Source: UBA6115 sp050952935
GTDB lineage: Bacteria; Bacillota; Clostridia; Christensenellales; Aristaeellaceae
NCBI GenBank assembly: GCA_050952935.1
Contig: JBMNLS010000001.1
Span: 1,426,001 to 1,490,000 of the forward strand
Length of the DNA: 64,000 nt
Reading direction: 5' to 3'
The notes beneath the pieces are model-generated. The model had not been told where the DNA came from. It ran no database searches and worked only from the letters and a program-made list of their open reading frames with translations. The translations under genes and the position numbers were made by a program. Shown piece by piece: positions 18,776 to 27,183 of the stretch (the stretch's first letter is position 1; each line of letters begins with the position of its first letter).

Positions 18776-20023
18776 CCCTAATTGCAACAATAAGTGAAAC
18801 ACTCACTCTGTAGATAGCCCTGTGGCTGAGCGGGCCCTAGCCCGCTCAGGCTGCCTCGGGCTGGCCCGAGGCGATTTTCGTGCTCTTGCCCCCAAGGAGA
18901 CGTCTAGGCAGATTATTCAACCAGCTTTCAATTTCCAGAATGTGTTGACGGGGTATTTTGCCTATATTGCTACCCTTGGGAATGAAACGCCGAATATGAC
19001 CGATGACATTCTCCACACTGCCACGCTCCCAGGCGCTATACGGATGACAGTAGTAAATACTCGTCCTTTTCTTTTTGGATAGGCAGGATTGTTCAAGATC
19101 CCGCCACCCGCTGAACTCGGCGCCATTGTCCATTGTAATGGTTTTGAACCGCTTACGAAACACTGCTGCGCCCATATCCCGCTCCAGCTGATTCAGCGCC
19201 TTGATCACTTCCTCTGCCCTGGCAGCGCGTAATTTTCGGATGATGCTTTCCCGGCTTGTTCTTTCTGTCATAACTAACAGACAAGACGTTCCCTCTCTTT
19301 TCCCGGGCATCATGCAGTCCATCTCCCAATGCCCATCTTCTGTGCGCAGATTAGCAGCCTCGGGACGTTCCTCTATGCTCTTGCCGCCTCCTCCCTTGTT
19401 AGACTGGCGCAAAACCCTGTATCTCCGCTTGGGCGTTTGACCACGCCGTGGCAGGTCGCTGATTTCAACACCGGGAATGTATCCCTTCTCAATGTAGTTG
19501 TATAAAGTGCGTGTACATATATCCGTTTCAAAGGGGTTGCCATCCCGCTTCAACCGCATGATGATGGCGTCAGGTGACTGTTTATGTTCCAGTATCTGCT
19601 GACTGACATAGGCTGCAAACGCGTAGTCATGACCAAGTTTGATGCCGCGGCCTTTCCCCGTATTGTTGTTAACATATTTCTGCTGTGACACATCGGCTGA
19701 ATAAGAGAAGTATGTTGTCAGGTCGCTTCTCAGCAGTGGGCCAACCTTGCCGCGTTTGAGTTCTCTGGAGATGGTCGACAAACTGGACTGAAGTATATGG
19801 GCAATGTTGCGTAAGCTGCGCCGCTTCCTCTTGTTCACCATCTCGTCCCCCTTTACGATCACTTCCAGCTTCTGCCGATCTATGTACGTTAGATGTTTCC
19901 CGGCTTGGCGTTTCCTGATATACTTGTAATGGCTCATGTTAATCCTCCTGATGTGTTTGTTCTGATCCCATCTTAACAGGGTTTGCATGAGCTTTGCTGT
20001 TTCACTTCATTCTACAACTCGGG
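18776..20023 (-). mobile_element. IS30-family insertion sequence (1,248 bp)
   Basis: The ends are 26-bp imperfect inverted repeats that align without gaps at 19 of 26 positions: CCCTAATTGCAACAATAAG and CCCGAGTTGTAGAATGAAG, each followed by TGAAACA. They enclose one IS30 transposase gene. Both boundaries abut an exact 15-bp direct repeat. It separates the ArsR/ABC promoter region from the DUF5320 operon promoter without hitting a gene. Confidence 0.88.
18846..19937 (-). CDS. IS30-family transposase
   Basis: About 363 aa starting MSHYKYIRKRQAGKHLTYIDRQ. The N-terminal HTH (RRSLRNIAHILQSSLSTISRE) matches IS30, and the DDE catalytic core is intact: GHWEMDCM (first Asp), ITMDNGAEFSGW (second Asp) and ERGSVENVIGHIRRFIPKG (Glu). 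An ATG with AGGAGG upstream is used; the longer frame begins inside the inverted-repeat side. The 3' end contains two strong hairpins (GAGCGGG/CCCGCTC and GCCTCGGGC/GCCCGAGGC) that probably act as terminator. It looks functional. Confidence 0.92.
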   Translation of the reverse strand: MSHYKYIRKRQAGKHLTYIDRQKLEVIVKGDEMVNKRKRRSLRNIAHILQSSLSTISRELKRGKVGPLLRSDLTTYFSYSADVSQQKYVNNNTGKGRGIKLGHDYAFAAYVSQQILEHKQSPDAIIMRLKRDGNPFETDICTRTLYNYIEKGYIPGVEISDLPRRGQTPKRRYRVLRQSNKGGGGKSIEERPEAANLRTEDGHWEMDCMMPGKREGTSCLLVMTERTSRESIIRKLRAARAEEVIKALNQLERDMGAAVFRKRFKTITMDNGAEFSGWRDLEQSCLSKKKRTSIYYCHPYSAWERGSVENVIGHIRRFIPKGSNIGKIPRQHILEIESWLNNLPRRLLGGKSTKIASGQPEAA

Positions 20024-20038
20024 TTATGAAAAAAATCT
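20024..20038. repeat. Right copy of the 15-bp direct repeat flanking the IS30 element
   Basis: Identical to 18761-18775, directly after the right inverted repeat. Confidence 0.75.
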
Positions 20039-20049
20039 TGAAAAAGTTG

Positions 20050-20077
20050 TTGACATATGACAGAAACTGTGTATAAT
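20050..20077 (+). promoter_or_regulatory. Consensus promoter of the DUF5320-NifX-ATPase operon
   Basis: TTGACA, 16 nt, TATAAT, both hexamers perfect, 43 nt upstream of the first start codon. Confidence 0.8.
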
Positions 20078-20097
20078 GAAATTAACGGCATATGTCA
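20051..20097 (+). promoter_or_regulatory. Operator-like dyad around the promoter
   Basis: TGACATATG (20051-20059, overlapping the -35) is repeated inverted as CATATGTCA (20089-20097), after the expected start site. Two arms flanking a -10 are consistent with a repressor; the factor is unknown. Confidence 0.45.
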
Positions 20098-20120
20098 TTA
20101 ACTGCGAGGAGGTGAAACAC

Positions 20121-20387
20121 ATGCCAAGAATGGACGGAACAGGACCTATGGGCGCTGGCGCCATGACAGGAAGAGGATTGGGGCTCTGCACAGGCTTAAA
20201 CGAAGCCAGATATGGAGTCGGCCGCGGCCGGGGAATGGGCTTTGGGCCATGCCGCGGACGAGGGTTTGGCAGAGGCTTTGCGGCATACCAGACATCCTCA
20301 AAGACGCCAAAAGAGCTGCTTGAGGAAGAAAAAAACATGTTGCAAGAACGGCTTAAAATGATTGATGGGCAGTTGGAAAACCTCTGA
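20121..20387 (+). CDS. DUF5320-type Gly/Arg-rich small protein
   Basis: An 88-aa protein. Residues 1-50 are Gly/Arg/Met-rich (MPRMDGTGPMGAGAMTGRGL, then several RGRG repeats with two Cys); the rest is a short amphipathic, probably coiled-coil helix (KELLEEEKNMLQERLKMIDGQLENL). This architecture is the DUF5320 family, usually found beside NifX-like and ferredoxin-ATPase genes in anaerobes, as here. AGGAGGTG precedes the ATG. Function unknown; an association with metal-cluster handling is inference from neighbours. Confidence 0.8.
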   Translation: MPRMDGTGPMGAGAMTGRGLGLCTGLNEARYGVGRGRGMGFGPCRGRGFGRGFAAYQTSSKTPKELLEEEKNMLQERLKMIDGQLENL

Positions 20388-20472
20388 TATGCCAGGGATA
20401 ACTGAAGTGCACTTCAGTTATCCCAACATTCAGAACAATTGCCATGATGAGCAAATAAAATGGGAGGTTTTT

Positions 20473-20841
20473 ATGAAAATAGTCATTCCTGTTGATGAAA
20501 AAAATGCAGCTTCCAGCGTATGCCAATCCTTTGGGCGTGCGCCGTACTTTCTGATTTTTGATTCTGAAACGAAGGAAAGCACATTTATTGAAAACAGCGC
20601 TGCCAAAAGCGCAGGCGGCGCGGGAATCAGAGCGGCTCAGATCGTTGTGGATAGTGAGGCAGAGGCATTGCTTACCCCTCGTTTGGGTGAAAACGCGTTT
20701 GATGTGCTGAAAGCCGCTGATATTAAAATATATCAGTCAACAAATGCTTCAGTCAAAGAGAATATTGACGCTTTTATCGATGGCAAGTTGTCCTTGCTCC
20801 AAGAGATTCACGCGGGATTTCATCGTCACGGAGACAAATAA
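20473..20841 (+). CDS. NifX/NifB-type dinitrogenase iron-molybdenum cofactor domain protein
   Basis: A 122-aa single-domain protein: MKIVIPVDEKNAASSVCQSF, then GRAPYFLIFDSETKE, and a C-terminal IKIYQSTNASVKENIDAF. The family binds Fe-S or Fe-Mo precursor clusters in nitrogenase maturation, but many anaerobes carry stand-alone copies (MTH1175-like) with no nitrogenase. Start chosen for GGGAGG 6 nt upstream. It ends one nt before the next ATG. Confidence 0.85.
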   Translation: MKIVIPVDEKNAASSVCQSFGRAPYFLIFDSETKESTFIENSAAKSAGGAGIRAAQIVVDSEAEALLTPRLGENAFDVLKAADIKIYQSTNASVKENIDAFIDGKLSLLQEIHAGFHRHGDK

Positions 20842-20842
20842 T

Positions 20843-21703
20843 ATGAGGATTGCCGTTTTAAGTGGCAAAGGTGGCACAGGAAAAACGCTGATATCGGTGA
20901 ATTTAGCGGCTGTGGCAAAGGCGTCAACCTACATTGACTGCGATATTGAGGAGCCAAACGGACACCTCTTCTTTAAACCTAAAGGTGTGACGGAGGAGGA
21001 AGTATCGGTCAAAATTCCTAAAGTGGATGGTGAATTGTGCAATGGTTGCCGAAAGTGCGTTGACTTTTGCAGGTATAATGCCCTTGCCTATATCAAAGAT
21101 AAGCTGATTGTGTTTGATGACGTCTGCCATTCCTGTGGAGGTTGCAGCTTGGTGTGCCCGGAAAACGCCCTGACTGAGATAGATAAAGTGATCGGTAGAA
21201 TTCAAAAAGGCACATCAGACCAGGTAGCCGTCTATACGGGTTTGTTAAATGTAGGTGAAGCGTCAGGCATACCCATCATTGAAAAGTTGCTGTCTGAAGA
21301 TAACATTCATGCAGAAAATCTGACCATCATTGATGCGCCGCCGGGGAGCGCCTGCAATGTCATGGAGAGCATCAAAGATGCTGATTACTGCATCCTGGTG
21401 GCTGAGCCCACGCTGTTTGGCGTGCATAACCTGAATATGGTGTATGAGCTGGTTCAGTTGTTTCACAAGCCCTTTGGCGTGGTGCTGAACAAATGTCTAA
21501 AAGACGAAAATCCGGCTGAAAAGTTTTGCGAAGAAAAAAACATCAAAATTTTGGCGCGGATTCCCTTTGACAAAGATTTAGGCAAGCTAAACTCAAATGC
21601 GGAGATTGTTGTGAGAACGGATGAAAAATATCGGGAATTCTTTTCGTCTTTGTTGGATAGTTTGATACAGGAGGTGGCGTATGAAGCAACTGCTCATTCT
21701 TAG
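20843..21703 (+). CDS. ParA/Mrp-type ATPase with two inserted [4Fe-4S] ferredoxin motifs (first copy)
   Basis: 286 aa. Starts MRIAVLSGKGGTGKT with the deviant Walker A of the MinD/Mrp group. A bacterial ferredoxin insert follows (CNGCRKCVDFC and CHSCGGCSLVC, residues ~60-105). The ATPase resumes with TIIDAPPGSACNVMESI (Walker B) and VAEPTLFGVHNL. Such proteins are thought to move Fe-S clusters; the function here is inferred. It overlaps the second copy by 23 nt. Confidence 0.85.
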   Translation: MRIAVLSGKGGTGKTLISVNLAAVAKASTYIDCDIEEPNGHLFFKPKGVTEEEVSVKIPKVDGELCNGCRKCVDFCRYNALAYIKDKLIVFDDVCHSCGGCSLVCPENALTEIDKVIGRIQKGTSDQVAVYTGLLNVGEASGIPIIEKLLSEDNIHAENLTIIDAPPGSACNVMESIKDADYCILVAEPTLFGVHNLNMVYELVQLFHKPFGVVLNKCLKDENPAEKFCEEKNIKILARIPFDKDLGKLNSNAEIVVRTDEKYREFFSSLLDSLIQEVAYEATAHS

Positions 21704-22556
21704 CGGTAAGGGTGGCACTGGCAAAACCACCATCGCAAGTGCCTTTATCAAGCTATCCGATGCCAAAGCGTACGCGGATTGTGACGTGGATGCACCCAAT
21801 CTGCACCTGATTAGCAGGTGGGAAACAGAAGCGGAAAAAGAAGACTATTATGGATTGGGGAAAGCCCGGATCAACGACGAACGATGTATCCAGTGCGACC
21901 AGTGCAGGCAAAAATGCCGGTTTAACGCGATTACAAAGGAAGACAAATACCAGGTGAACCTCTTTGCGTGTGAGGGCTGTGGTGTTTGTGAATATGTTTG
22001 CCCTGCCGGGGCGATTGAGATGGTGCCGTCTGTGGATGGCGACATGATGCTGTATTCTGATGCTGAAAGAGTTTTTTCAACGGCGCAGCTCAAGATGGGC
22101 AGTGGCACCTCTGGCCTGCTGGTCACAGAGGTGAAGAAGCGCATGAAAAATAGAGCTGTTAATGCGGAGTTCGCTATCATTGACGGTTCACCCGGGATAG
22201 GCTGCCCTGTGATTGCCTCACTTAGCGGTGTGGACATGGTTTTGATCGTTGCGGAACCGTCCGTATCCGGTATCAGCGATATGGAGCGCATCATCCAGAC
22301 AGCGGCGAAATTCGGAACAAAAACAGCCGTGTGCATCAATAAATATGACAGCAACCTTGAAAACACAGAAAAGATTGAGGCGTATTGTCAGGCTCACGGG
22401 CTTCCTTTCATCGGAAAAATCCCCTTTGACCTGGACGCGGTCAAAGCGATTAACAATGGTAAAACCATTGTGGATATAGATTGCACATCTGGAAGGTCAA
22501 CCAGAGAGATATATCACAGGACAATGAATTTACTGTTTGAAAAAGGAGGACAATGA
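21681..22556 (+). CDS. ParA/Mrp-type ATPase with two inserted [4Fe-4S] ferredoxin motifs (second copy)
   Basis: A 291-aa paralogue of the gene before it. Walker A LSGKGGTGKTT, ferredoxin cysteines CIQCDQCRQKC and CEGCGVCEYVC, Walker B AIIDGSPGIGCPV, then VAEPSVSGISDMERI and an ADP-specificity segment PFIGKIPFD. The tandem pair probably forms a heterodimer, as known for similar pairs in anaerobes. AGGAGG lies 5 nt before its ATG, inside the upstream gene. Confidence 0.85.
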   Translation: MKQLLILSGKGGTGKTTIASAFIKLSDAKAYADCDVDAPNLHLISRWETEAEKEDYYGLGKARINDERCIQCDQCRQKCRFNAITKEDKYQVNLFACEGCGVCEYVCPAGAIEMVPSVDGDMMLYSDAERVFSTAQLKMGSGTSGLLVTEVKKRMKNRAVNAEFAIIDGSPGIGCPVIASLSGVDMVLIVAEPSVSGISDMERIIQTAAKFGTKTAVCINKYDSNLENTEKIEAYCQAHGLPFIGKIPFDLDAVKAINNGKTIVDIDCTSGRSTREIYHRTMNLLFEKGGQ

Positions 22557-22915
22557 AAATGCTGAAAATTGCGGTGGCAAGTGATAAGGGAATGGTATCC
22601 GATCACTTTGGGCATTGTGAAGGGTTTATGCTATTTGATGTTGAGAACAATCAAATCATGAAAACGGAAACCGTTTCCAATCCGGGTCATAAACCGGGCT
22701 TTTTGCCAAACTTTCTTGCGGATCGCGGTGTGAACGTTATTATCAGCGGTGGCATGGGCGGAGGCGCGGTTGGGATTTTCAATGAAAGAAACGTTGAAGT
22801 AATTGTTGGGACAAGCGGGGACGTAAAAGAAGCCGTGGAAGCGTATCTGAAGGGCGCTCTTAAATCCACCGGTTCTGTTTGCCATGAACATCATTATGAG
22901 GAAGGTGTCGAATAA
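22553..22915 (+). CDS. NifX-type cofactor domain protein (second copy)
   Basis: 120 aa with MLKIAVASDKGMVSDHFGHCEGF (the conserved HFGHC motif, with its Cys), and GGMGGGAVGIFNERNVEVIVG. It starts at an ATGA overlap. The C-terminal tail ends CHEHHYEEGVE, a Cys/His-rich end that may bind metal. Last gene of the operon, convergent with rsmF. Confidence 0.85.
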   Translation: MKMLKIAVASDKGMVSDHFGHCEGFMLFDVENNQIMKTETVSNPGHKPGFLPNFLADRGVNVIISGGMGGGAVGIFNERNVEVIVGTSGDVKEAVEAYLKGALKSTGSVCHEHHYEEGVE

Positions 22916-22930
22916 AAACGCCCCCTGCTC

Positions 22931-24232
22931 TCAATACACTATCATTTGTAGCGGTTTTCGCAGCCCTTTCGGGTAATGGTTTTTAAGCGTTCCGTCTGTG
23001 GCTTTGCCCCAGCCCAGGGGCCAGCCAGCGAGCGTTGGCGCTGTCCAACCCGAAAGGGCAGCCGGAACGGACAAGGGATGCCCCTGCTGGAAGCGGCGGG
23101 CTTCTTTTTCATTCAGAACAACAGCCTGGCGCGGCTGGCTGATCAGGGCCAGGGCGTGGGCAGGCTTCCAAAGCCTCCCTTGGCGCTGTGCCAAAGCGGG
23201 GCCGGGGGAGAGGAGGCGCAGACCGGCAAAATCAGGCAGGGCGGGCGCCTGGTGATAGACGGTGTTTCCATGAAGGAGATTAGCGGCAACAGGCGCTTTG
23301 GCCCATTCATCAATAAGGGCGTTGACATCCTGAAGATCATTCAGTGGTTTGGAGGGGGTGATCATGGCATCGCCCTCTTTTGCTATAAGCGCTATAAAGT
23401 GCCCTTCACCCCGGTGCAGGTGGGGCCAGATGCGCAGCATGCCCTGGCTTGCGTCAGGAAGACCCGGCAGGTTGAAGGACATCAGGCGGAAACCCGGATG
23501 TTCCCGCAGAAAGCTTTCAATAACGCCTTCATTCTCTGTTTCGTTGAAGGTGCATGTGCTGTAAACCATCAGCCCGCCTGGCCTCAGCATACAGGCGGCA
23601 CTGCGCAGGATTTCCCTTTGCCGCAGGGCGCATCCGATTGGGCTTTCAGGCTTCCATTGCTCACGGCTTTCAGGCTCCCGGCGGAACATCCCCTCGCCGG
23701 AGCAGGGAGCGTCCACCAGAATTTTGTCAAAGGCCCGGGGGAACCTTTCAGCCAGCCGGGCAGGACTTTCGCAGGTGACAGCGGTGTTGGTGATGCCCAT
23801 GCGCTCCATGTTGCGGACTAAAATGCGGGCGCGGGCAGGACTAATTTCATTGGCCACAACAGCACCTTGGCCTCTTAGCCTGTTGCCGATTTGGGTGGCC
23901 TTGCCGCCCGGGGCGGCGCATAAATCCAGCACCCGGTCGCCGGGTAGGGGATCAAGGGCGCTGACAGCGGCCATGGCGCTGGGCTCCTGGATGTAATAAG
24001 CCCCGGCATCGTGAAGCGGGTGGCTACCCGCGGTGGCCTCATCCGCCAGATAAAAGGCGCCTGCCTCCCAGGGGATGGGTGACAGGAGACCCGGAACATC
24101 GGGCGGCTCCCGCTTGGTGGAAAATCGGATACCCCGGTGGGCCTGCCTGGTGAAACAGTCAATAAAATCAGGAAGCCCACTGCCAAGCAGGGGCTTAAGC
24201 TGATCGATGAAGCCAGGAGGCAGGGCGGTCAT
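22931..24232 (-). CDS. rsmF: RsmF/NOL1-NOP2-Sun family rRNA (cytosine-C5) methyltransferase
   Basis: A 433-aa SAM-dependent m5C RNA methyltransferase. SAM-binding LDLCAAPGGKATQI near residue 112, KILVDAPCSGEGMFRREPE (motif IV, with the assisting Cys) near 170, and YSTCTFNETENEGVI (motif VI, TC catalytic Cys) near 226. The C-terminal ~130 residues (HYPKGLRKP at the end) fit the PUA-like RNA-binding part of RsmF/YebU. The target rRNA base is not readable. It overlaps the upstream gene by 4 nt. Confidence 0.88.
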   Translation of the reverse strand: MTALPPGFIDQLKPLLGSGLPDFIDCFTRQAHRGIRFSTKREPPDVPGLLSPIPWEAGAFYLADEATAGSHPLHDAGAYYIQEPSAMAAVSALDPLPGDRVLDLCAAPGGKATQIGNRLRGQGAVVANEISPARARILVRNMERMGITNTAVTCESPARLAERFPRAFDKILVDAPCSGEGMFRREPESREQWKPESPIGCALRQREILRSAACMLRPGGLMVYSTCTFNETENEGVIESFLREHPGFRLMSFNLPGLPDASQGMLRIWPHLHRGEGHFIALIAKEGDAMITPSKPLNDLQDVNALIDEWAKAPVAANLLHGNTVYHQAPALPDFAGLRLLSPGPALAQRQGRLWKPAHALALISQPRQAVVLNEKEARRFQQGHPLSVPAALSGWTAPTLAGWPLGWGKATDGTLKNHYPKGLRKPLQMIVY

Positions 24233-25080
24233 AGCTTGTTGTTGTCCTCCTCCTGAGGGATTAGGCGGTAGCTATAGTTTTCCGGGTAGTAGGGCTGATG
24301 GAAGGCATCCTCCGGCGAAATGGGCGGGGGTAGGCTGTCCAGCTGCTCATCGGGATCCATGGGATCAATGAAGGTTTCTCTGATGGCGCGCAGCAGCCCT
24401 GGCTGGCGCTGACGCTTGGTATCGACGCGGCGGCGCCTGGGCGAGGCGGGAATTTCAGGTACAGTTTCTTCTTCTGGCTCATGGGGAACAGCTTCGTCCC
24501 AGGCAGGCTGATAAACGGCTTCTTCGGGGGGAAGAGGCTCCTGCCAGAGGGCTTGCGGCTGTGCTTCAGGCTCCGCTATCCAGGCGGCGTGGGGCAGCTC
24601 ATGCTCAGGATAGGCAGGGGTAAATGACGGAGTTTGTTGCATCAAGGGCTGGGGTGGCCGGGAGATGGGCGGCTCCTGATAAACCGGTTCCTGGGAATAG
24701 GGGAAACTGTCATTCTCCGGGAAAGTCACCGCTTGATCCTGGGGATAAAAATAAGGCTCATCCCCCTGATCATAGCCCAGATCCAGCGGGGCCTGGTCAA
24801 GGTCAGCCATATAGGCTTGGGTGGCCTGCATGCGCCTGCTCCTGTCACGGCGGCTAAACCAGCTGCGCCATACATAATGAGGGCGCCAGCGGATGATCCA
24901 CACCACATAGTCGGTGATGGTGCCAGCCATGAGAAGAATCACGATCATCGGCAGCCAGAAGCGCTGCAAAAACCCCGTGATGCCGGAGGAATGGTTGGTC
25001 ACCAAATTCCAGAGGCTGTTAAAAAGCCCGCGGGTCCACCCCAGCAGCAGGCCGAACAGGCGGTCTGCGATGATGTTCAT
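24229..25080 (-). CDS. Proline/glutamate-rich membrane-anchored protein of unknown function
   Basis: A 283-aa protein I do not recognise. One clear transmembrane helix (FWLPMIVILLMAGTITDYVVW, residues ~41-61) follows an amphipathic N-terminal stretch; then comes a basic patch (SRRDRSRRMQ) and a long acidic, Pro/Gln/Tyr-rich, low-complexity region (residues ~90-215), and RRRRVDTKRQRQPGLL near 220. It lies between cdaR and rsmF with overlaps on both sides, so it is part of the c-di-AMP operon. Roles in anchoring or envelope biology are only guesses. Confidence 0.65.
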   Translation of the reverse strand: MNIIADRLFGLLLGWTRGLFNSLWNLVTNHSSGITGFLQRFWLPMIVILLMAGTITDYVVWIIRWRPHYVWRSWFSRRDRSRRMQATQAYMADLDQAPLDLGYDQGDEPYFYPQDQAVTFPENDSFPYSQEPVYQEPPISRPPQPLMQQTPSFTPAYPEHELPHAAWIAEPEAQPQALWQEPLPPEEAVYQPAWDEAVPHEPEEETVPEIPASPRRRRVDTKRQRQPGLLRAIRETFIDPMDPDEQLDSLPPPISPEDAFHQPYYPENYSYRLIPQEEDNNKL

Positions 25081-26153
25081 GGTTTATCTCCGTCTGCGGT
25101 GACAACGGGCAGAATCTCAACCGTGATATAAACAGCGCTTTCACTTACATAAACGGTGTCGGCAGGCTTGATCACCTTCACTGCGCGGATAACGGTTTCA
25201 GAAAGACCTGTGATATCAATAGGGGCCGACAGATCAACCAAGCTGATTTTTTCAAGGACGCTGCTGTTGCCAGCCACCTGAACGGTACCCGGCGAGGCGC
25301 TGATGGTGCCCAGGCGGTATCCTGCTGCGGGCTGCCCGGTGACAAGGCCGGTGAGGTTGACCGGCACGCTTTTTTGCGGATAGAAGGTTTGTTCGATCAA
25401 CAGCGTATCCAGCAGCACGTTTTCACTGGTGACGCTGATCAGCGGGCTTTTGATCTCCCGGCCATCGCTATTGACCAGGGAGAAAGGCACGGCGTTGTAT
25501 TGGGTGCCAATCAACGGGGTGAGCTTGTTCAAATCATAGGCGGGCACCACCCGGGCGATTTTTTCTACCAGGCTGCGGGGGCCGGAGATGACCACCGAGT
25601 TGGGGTCAATGCCGGCTGTGGCGGCATAGATGTTGTCAGGCATTGCAGCGGTAGAGGAAGCGGGCTGCACCGGAATGCGCCGGCGGGTGATGTATTCATC
25701 AACCTCAAGCGTAACCTCAGTCTGGGACAGCCAGCTGACAGAGCCGTAGCTGACAGTGTCCGTAGTTTGGATAGGCAGGGTGACTGTGCCGGTGCCTGTG
25801 ATGCGCCCAAGATCCAGACGGACGTTGAAATTGCCGGGGTTTACGCTGTCATACATCTTTTGGGGCACATTGACCCGCATGCGAAGGGGCCCGATTTTTG
25901 ACAGATCTGAGGTAACAACATAGCCGCTGCGCTGGAGGGTGTCGCTGTTAAGGATGGACACCGGCACATCGGAAAAGTTTTTTTCCCGGGTGAGGGTGGC
26001 ATCCTGACTGATGAGAGCACCCCAGATAGCGATGGCCATCAAAAAGCTGGCCACCTTCAGTCCCCAGTTGCTTTTGAAGGACTTTTTAAGGCGTGTGCGA
26101 AATTCCTTTAGTTCTTCCCGCCAGTTAGGTTCATTTTTTTGATGCTGGCTCAT
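25077..26153 (-). CDS. cdaR: CdaR (YbbR-domain) regulator of diadenylate cyclase
   Basis: About 358 aa. An N-terminal cytoplasmic stretch (MSQHQKNEPNWREELKEF) leads to one transmembrane helix (SNWGLKVASFLMAIAIWG), then extracytoplasmic YbbR repeats, each with a V-P-V or P-V start (FSDVPVSIL, RRIPVQPA, KSVPVNLTG). YbbR proteins bind CdaA and modulate c-di-AMP output. The start is the ATG 45 nt inside the longest frame, overlapping the cdaA stop by 23 nt. The gene order cdaA-cdaR is conserved in Bacillota. Confidence 0.88.
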   Translation of the reverse strand: MSQHQKNEPNWREELKEFRTRLKKSFKSNWGLKVASFLMAIAIWGALISQDATLTREKNFSDVPVSILNSDTLQRSGYVVTSDLSKIGPLRMRVNVPQKMYDSVNPGNFNVRLDLGRITGTGTVTLPIQTTDTVSYGSVSWLSQTEVTLEVDEYITRRRIPVQPASSTAAMPDNIYAATAGIDPNSVVISGPRSLVEKIARVVPAYDLNKLTPLIGTQYNAVPFSLVNSDGREIKSPLISVTSENVLLDTLLIEQTFYPQKSVPVNLTGLVTGQPAAGYRLGTISASPGTVQVAGNSSVLEKISLVDLSAPIDITGLSETVIRAVKVIKPADTVYVSESAVYITVEILPVVTADGDKP

Positions 26154-26994
26154 TCCTGTACACCCCCTTCCGCGTGATTTTGCGCGCCAGGGTTTCAAAC
26201 AGGTTCACACGGCTGCGCTCATACATGCCGCTGAGAACCTCGGTCAGCGTTTCGCCGTCCAGGTGCCGGGTGAGTTTGCCGCCCTGGGCCATGGAGATGA
26301 TCCCGGTTTCCTCAGACACAATCAGCACCACCGCGTCCGTGCTTTCCGTAACGCCCACGCCCGCCCGGTGGCGGGTGCCCAGGTCGCGGCTCAGCGTGCT
26401 GTTTTCGCTCAGGCTGAGCATGCAACCGGCCGCCACGATGCGGCCGCCGCGAATGATGACGGCGCCATCGTGCAGCGGTGTGTTGGGTTCAAAAATGTTG
26501 ATCAGCAGCGGCCCTGATATCCGGGAATCAATGGTGGTGCCTGTGTCAATAAAGTCCCGTAGGCCGGTTTTTTGTTCAAATACAATCAAAGCGCCTATCC
26601 GACGGTGGGCAAGGGTCAGGACGCTTTGGGTTACCTCAAACACAATCCGGCTGTTTTCATCCGGATTGTCGATGATATGGTCAATTCTGGCGCCTCGGCC
26701 TAATTGCTCAAGCGCCCGGCGCAGCTCCGGCTGAAAAAGAATGAGGAGCACGATGGCGCCGTTATTAATCACACTCATCATCAGCCAGTTGAGGGCTTTT
26801 AACCCCAGCAGATCTGACAGCCAACTCACCACCACCAGCACCGCGAAGCCTTTTAAAACCTGGCTGGCCCGGGTCTGGCGGGTGAGCATGATAATTTTAT
26901 AGATTACAAAGGCTAAAATGAGGATGTCGATCCAGTCTTTAAGTCCGGGGCGGTTCAGGATGTTCCAGAGAAAGGATTCTACACGGCTTGCCAT
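26131..26994 (-). CDS. cdaA: Diadenylate cyclase CdaA
   Basis: Makes cyclic di-AMP from two ATP. 287 aa: three N-terminal membrane helices (IDILILAFVIYKIIML, VLKGFAVLVVVSWLSDLLG, LMMSVINNGAIVLLILFQPE), then the DAC domain with LHDGAVIIRGGRIVAAGCML (DGA motif, residues ~175-195) and LGTRHRAGVGVTE (RHR motif, ~205). Both catalytic motifs are intact. First gene of the cdaA-cdaR-membrane protein-rsmF unit. Confidence 0.95.
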   Translation of the reverse strand: MASRVESFLWNILNRPGLKDWIDILILAFVIYKIIMLTRQTRASQVLKGFAVLVVVSWLSDLLGLKALNWLMMSVINNGAIVLLILFQPELRRALEQLGRGARIDHIIDNPDENSRIVFEVTQSVLTLAHRRIGALIVFEQKTGLRDFIDTGTTIDSRISGPLLINIFEPNTPLHDGAVIIRGGRIVAAGCMLSLSENSTLSRDLGTRHRAGVGVTESTDAVVLIVSEETGIISMAQGGKLTRHLDGETLTEVLSGMYERSRVNLFETLARKITRKGVYRNEPASKK

Positions 26995-27034
26995 ATTTCT
27001 GCTTTCCCTTTCCTTTCATCCTGTTATTGATTTA

Positions 27035-27063
27035 AGTATACAACAATTTCGCGCATATATAAA
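27035..27063 (-). promoter_or_regulatory. Promoter of the cdaA operon
   Basis: The minus strand reads TTTATA, 17 nt, TATACT, about 40 nt before cdaA and downstream of the rpmA terminator. Confidence 0.5.
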
Positions 27064-27128
27064 GGACTTTTTCAGATTAATTCATCAATTTTTAACAGAA
27101 ATGCAAAAATTTTTGTGTGAGTACATTC

Positions 27129-27157
27129 AAAAAAGGAAACCTATTTAAGAGGTTTCC
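27129..27157 (-). terminator. Terminator of the rplU-prp-rpmA unit
   Basis: Minus strand stem GGAAACCT/AGGTTTCC with a 7-nt loop, followed by six T. Confidence 0.8.
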
Positions 27158-27183
27158 CAAAAGTGGTAATAAAAGCGGTATTA

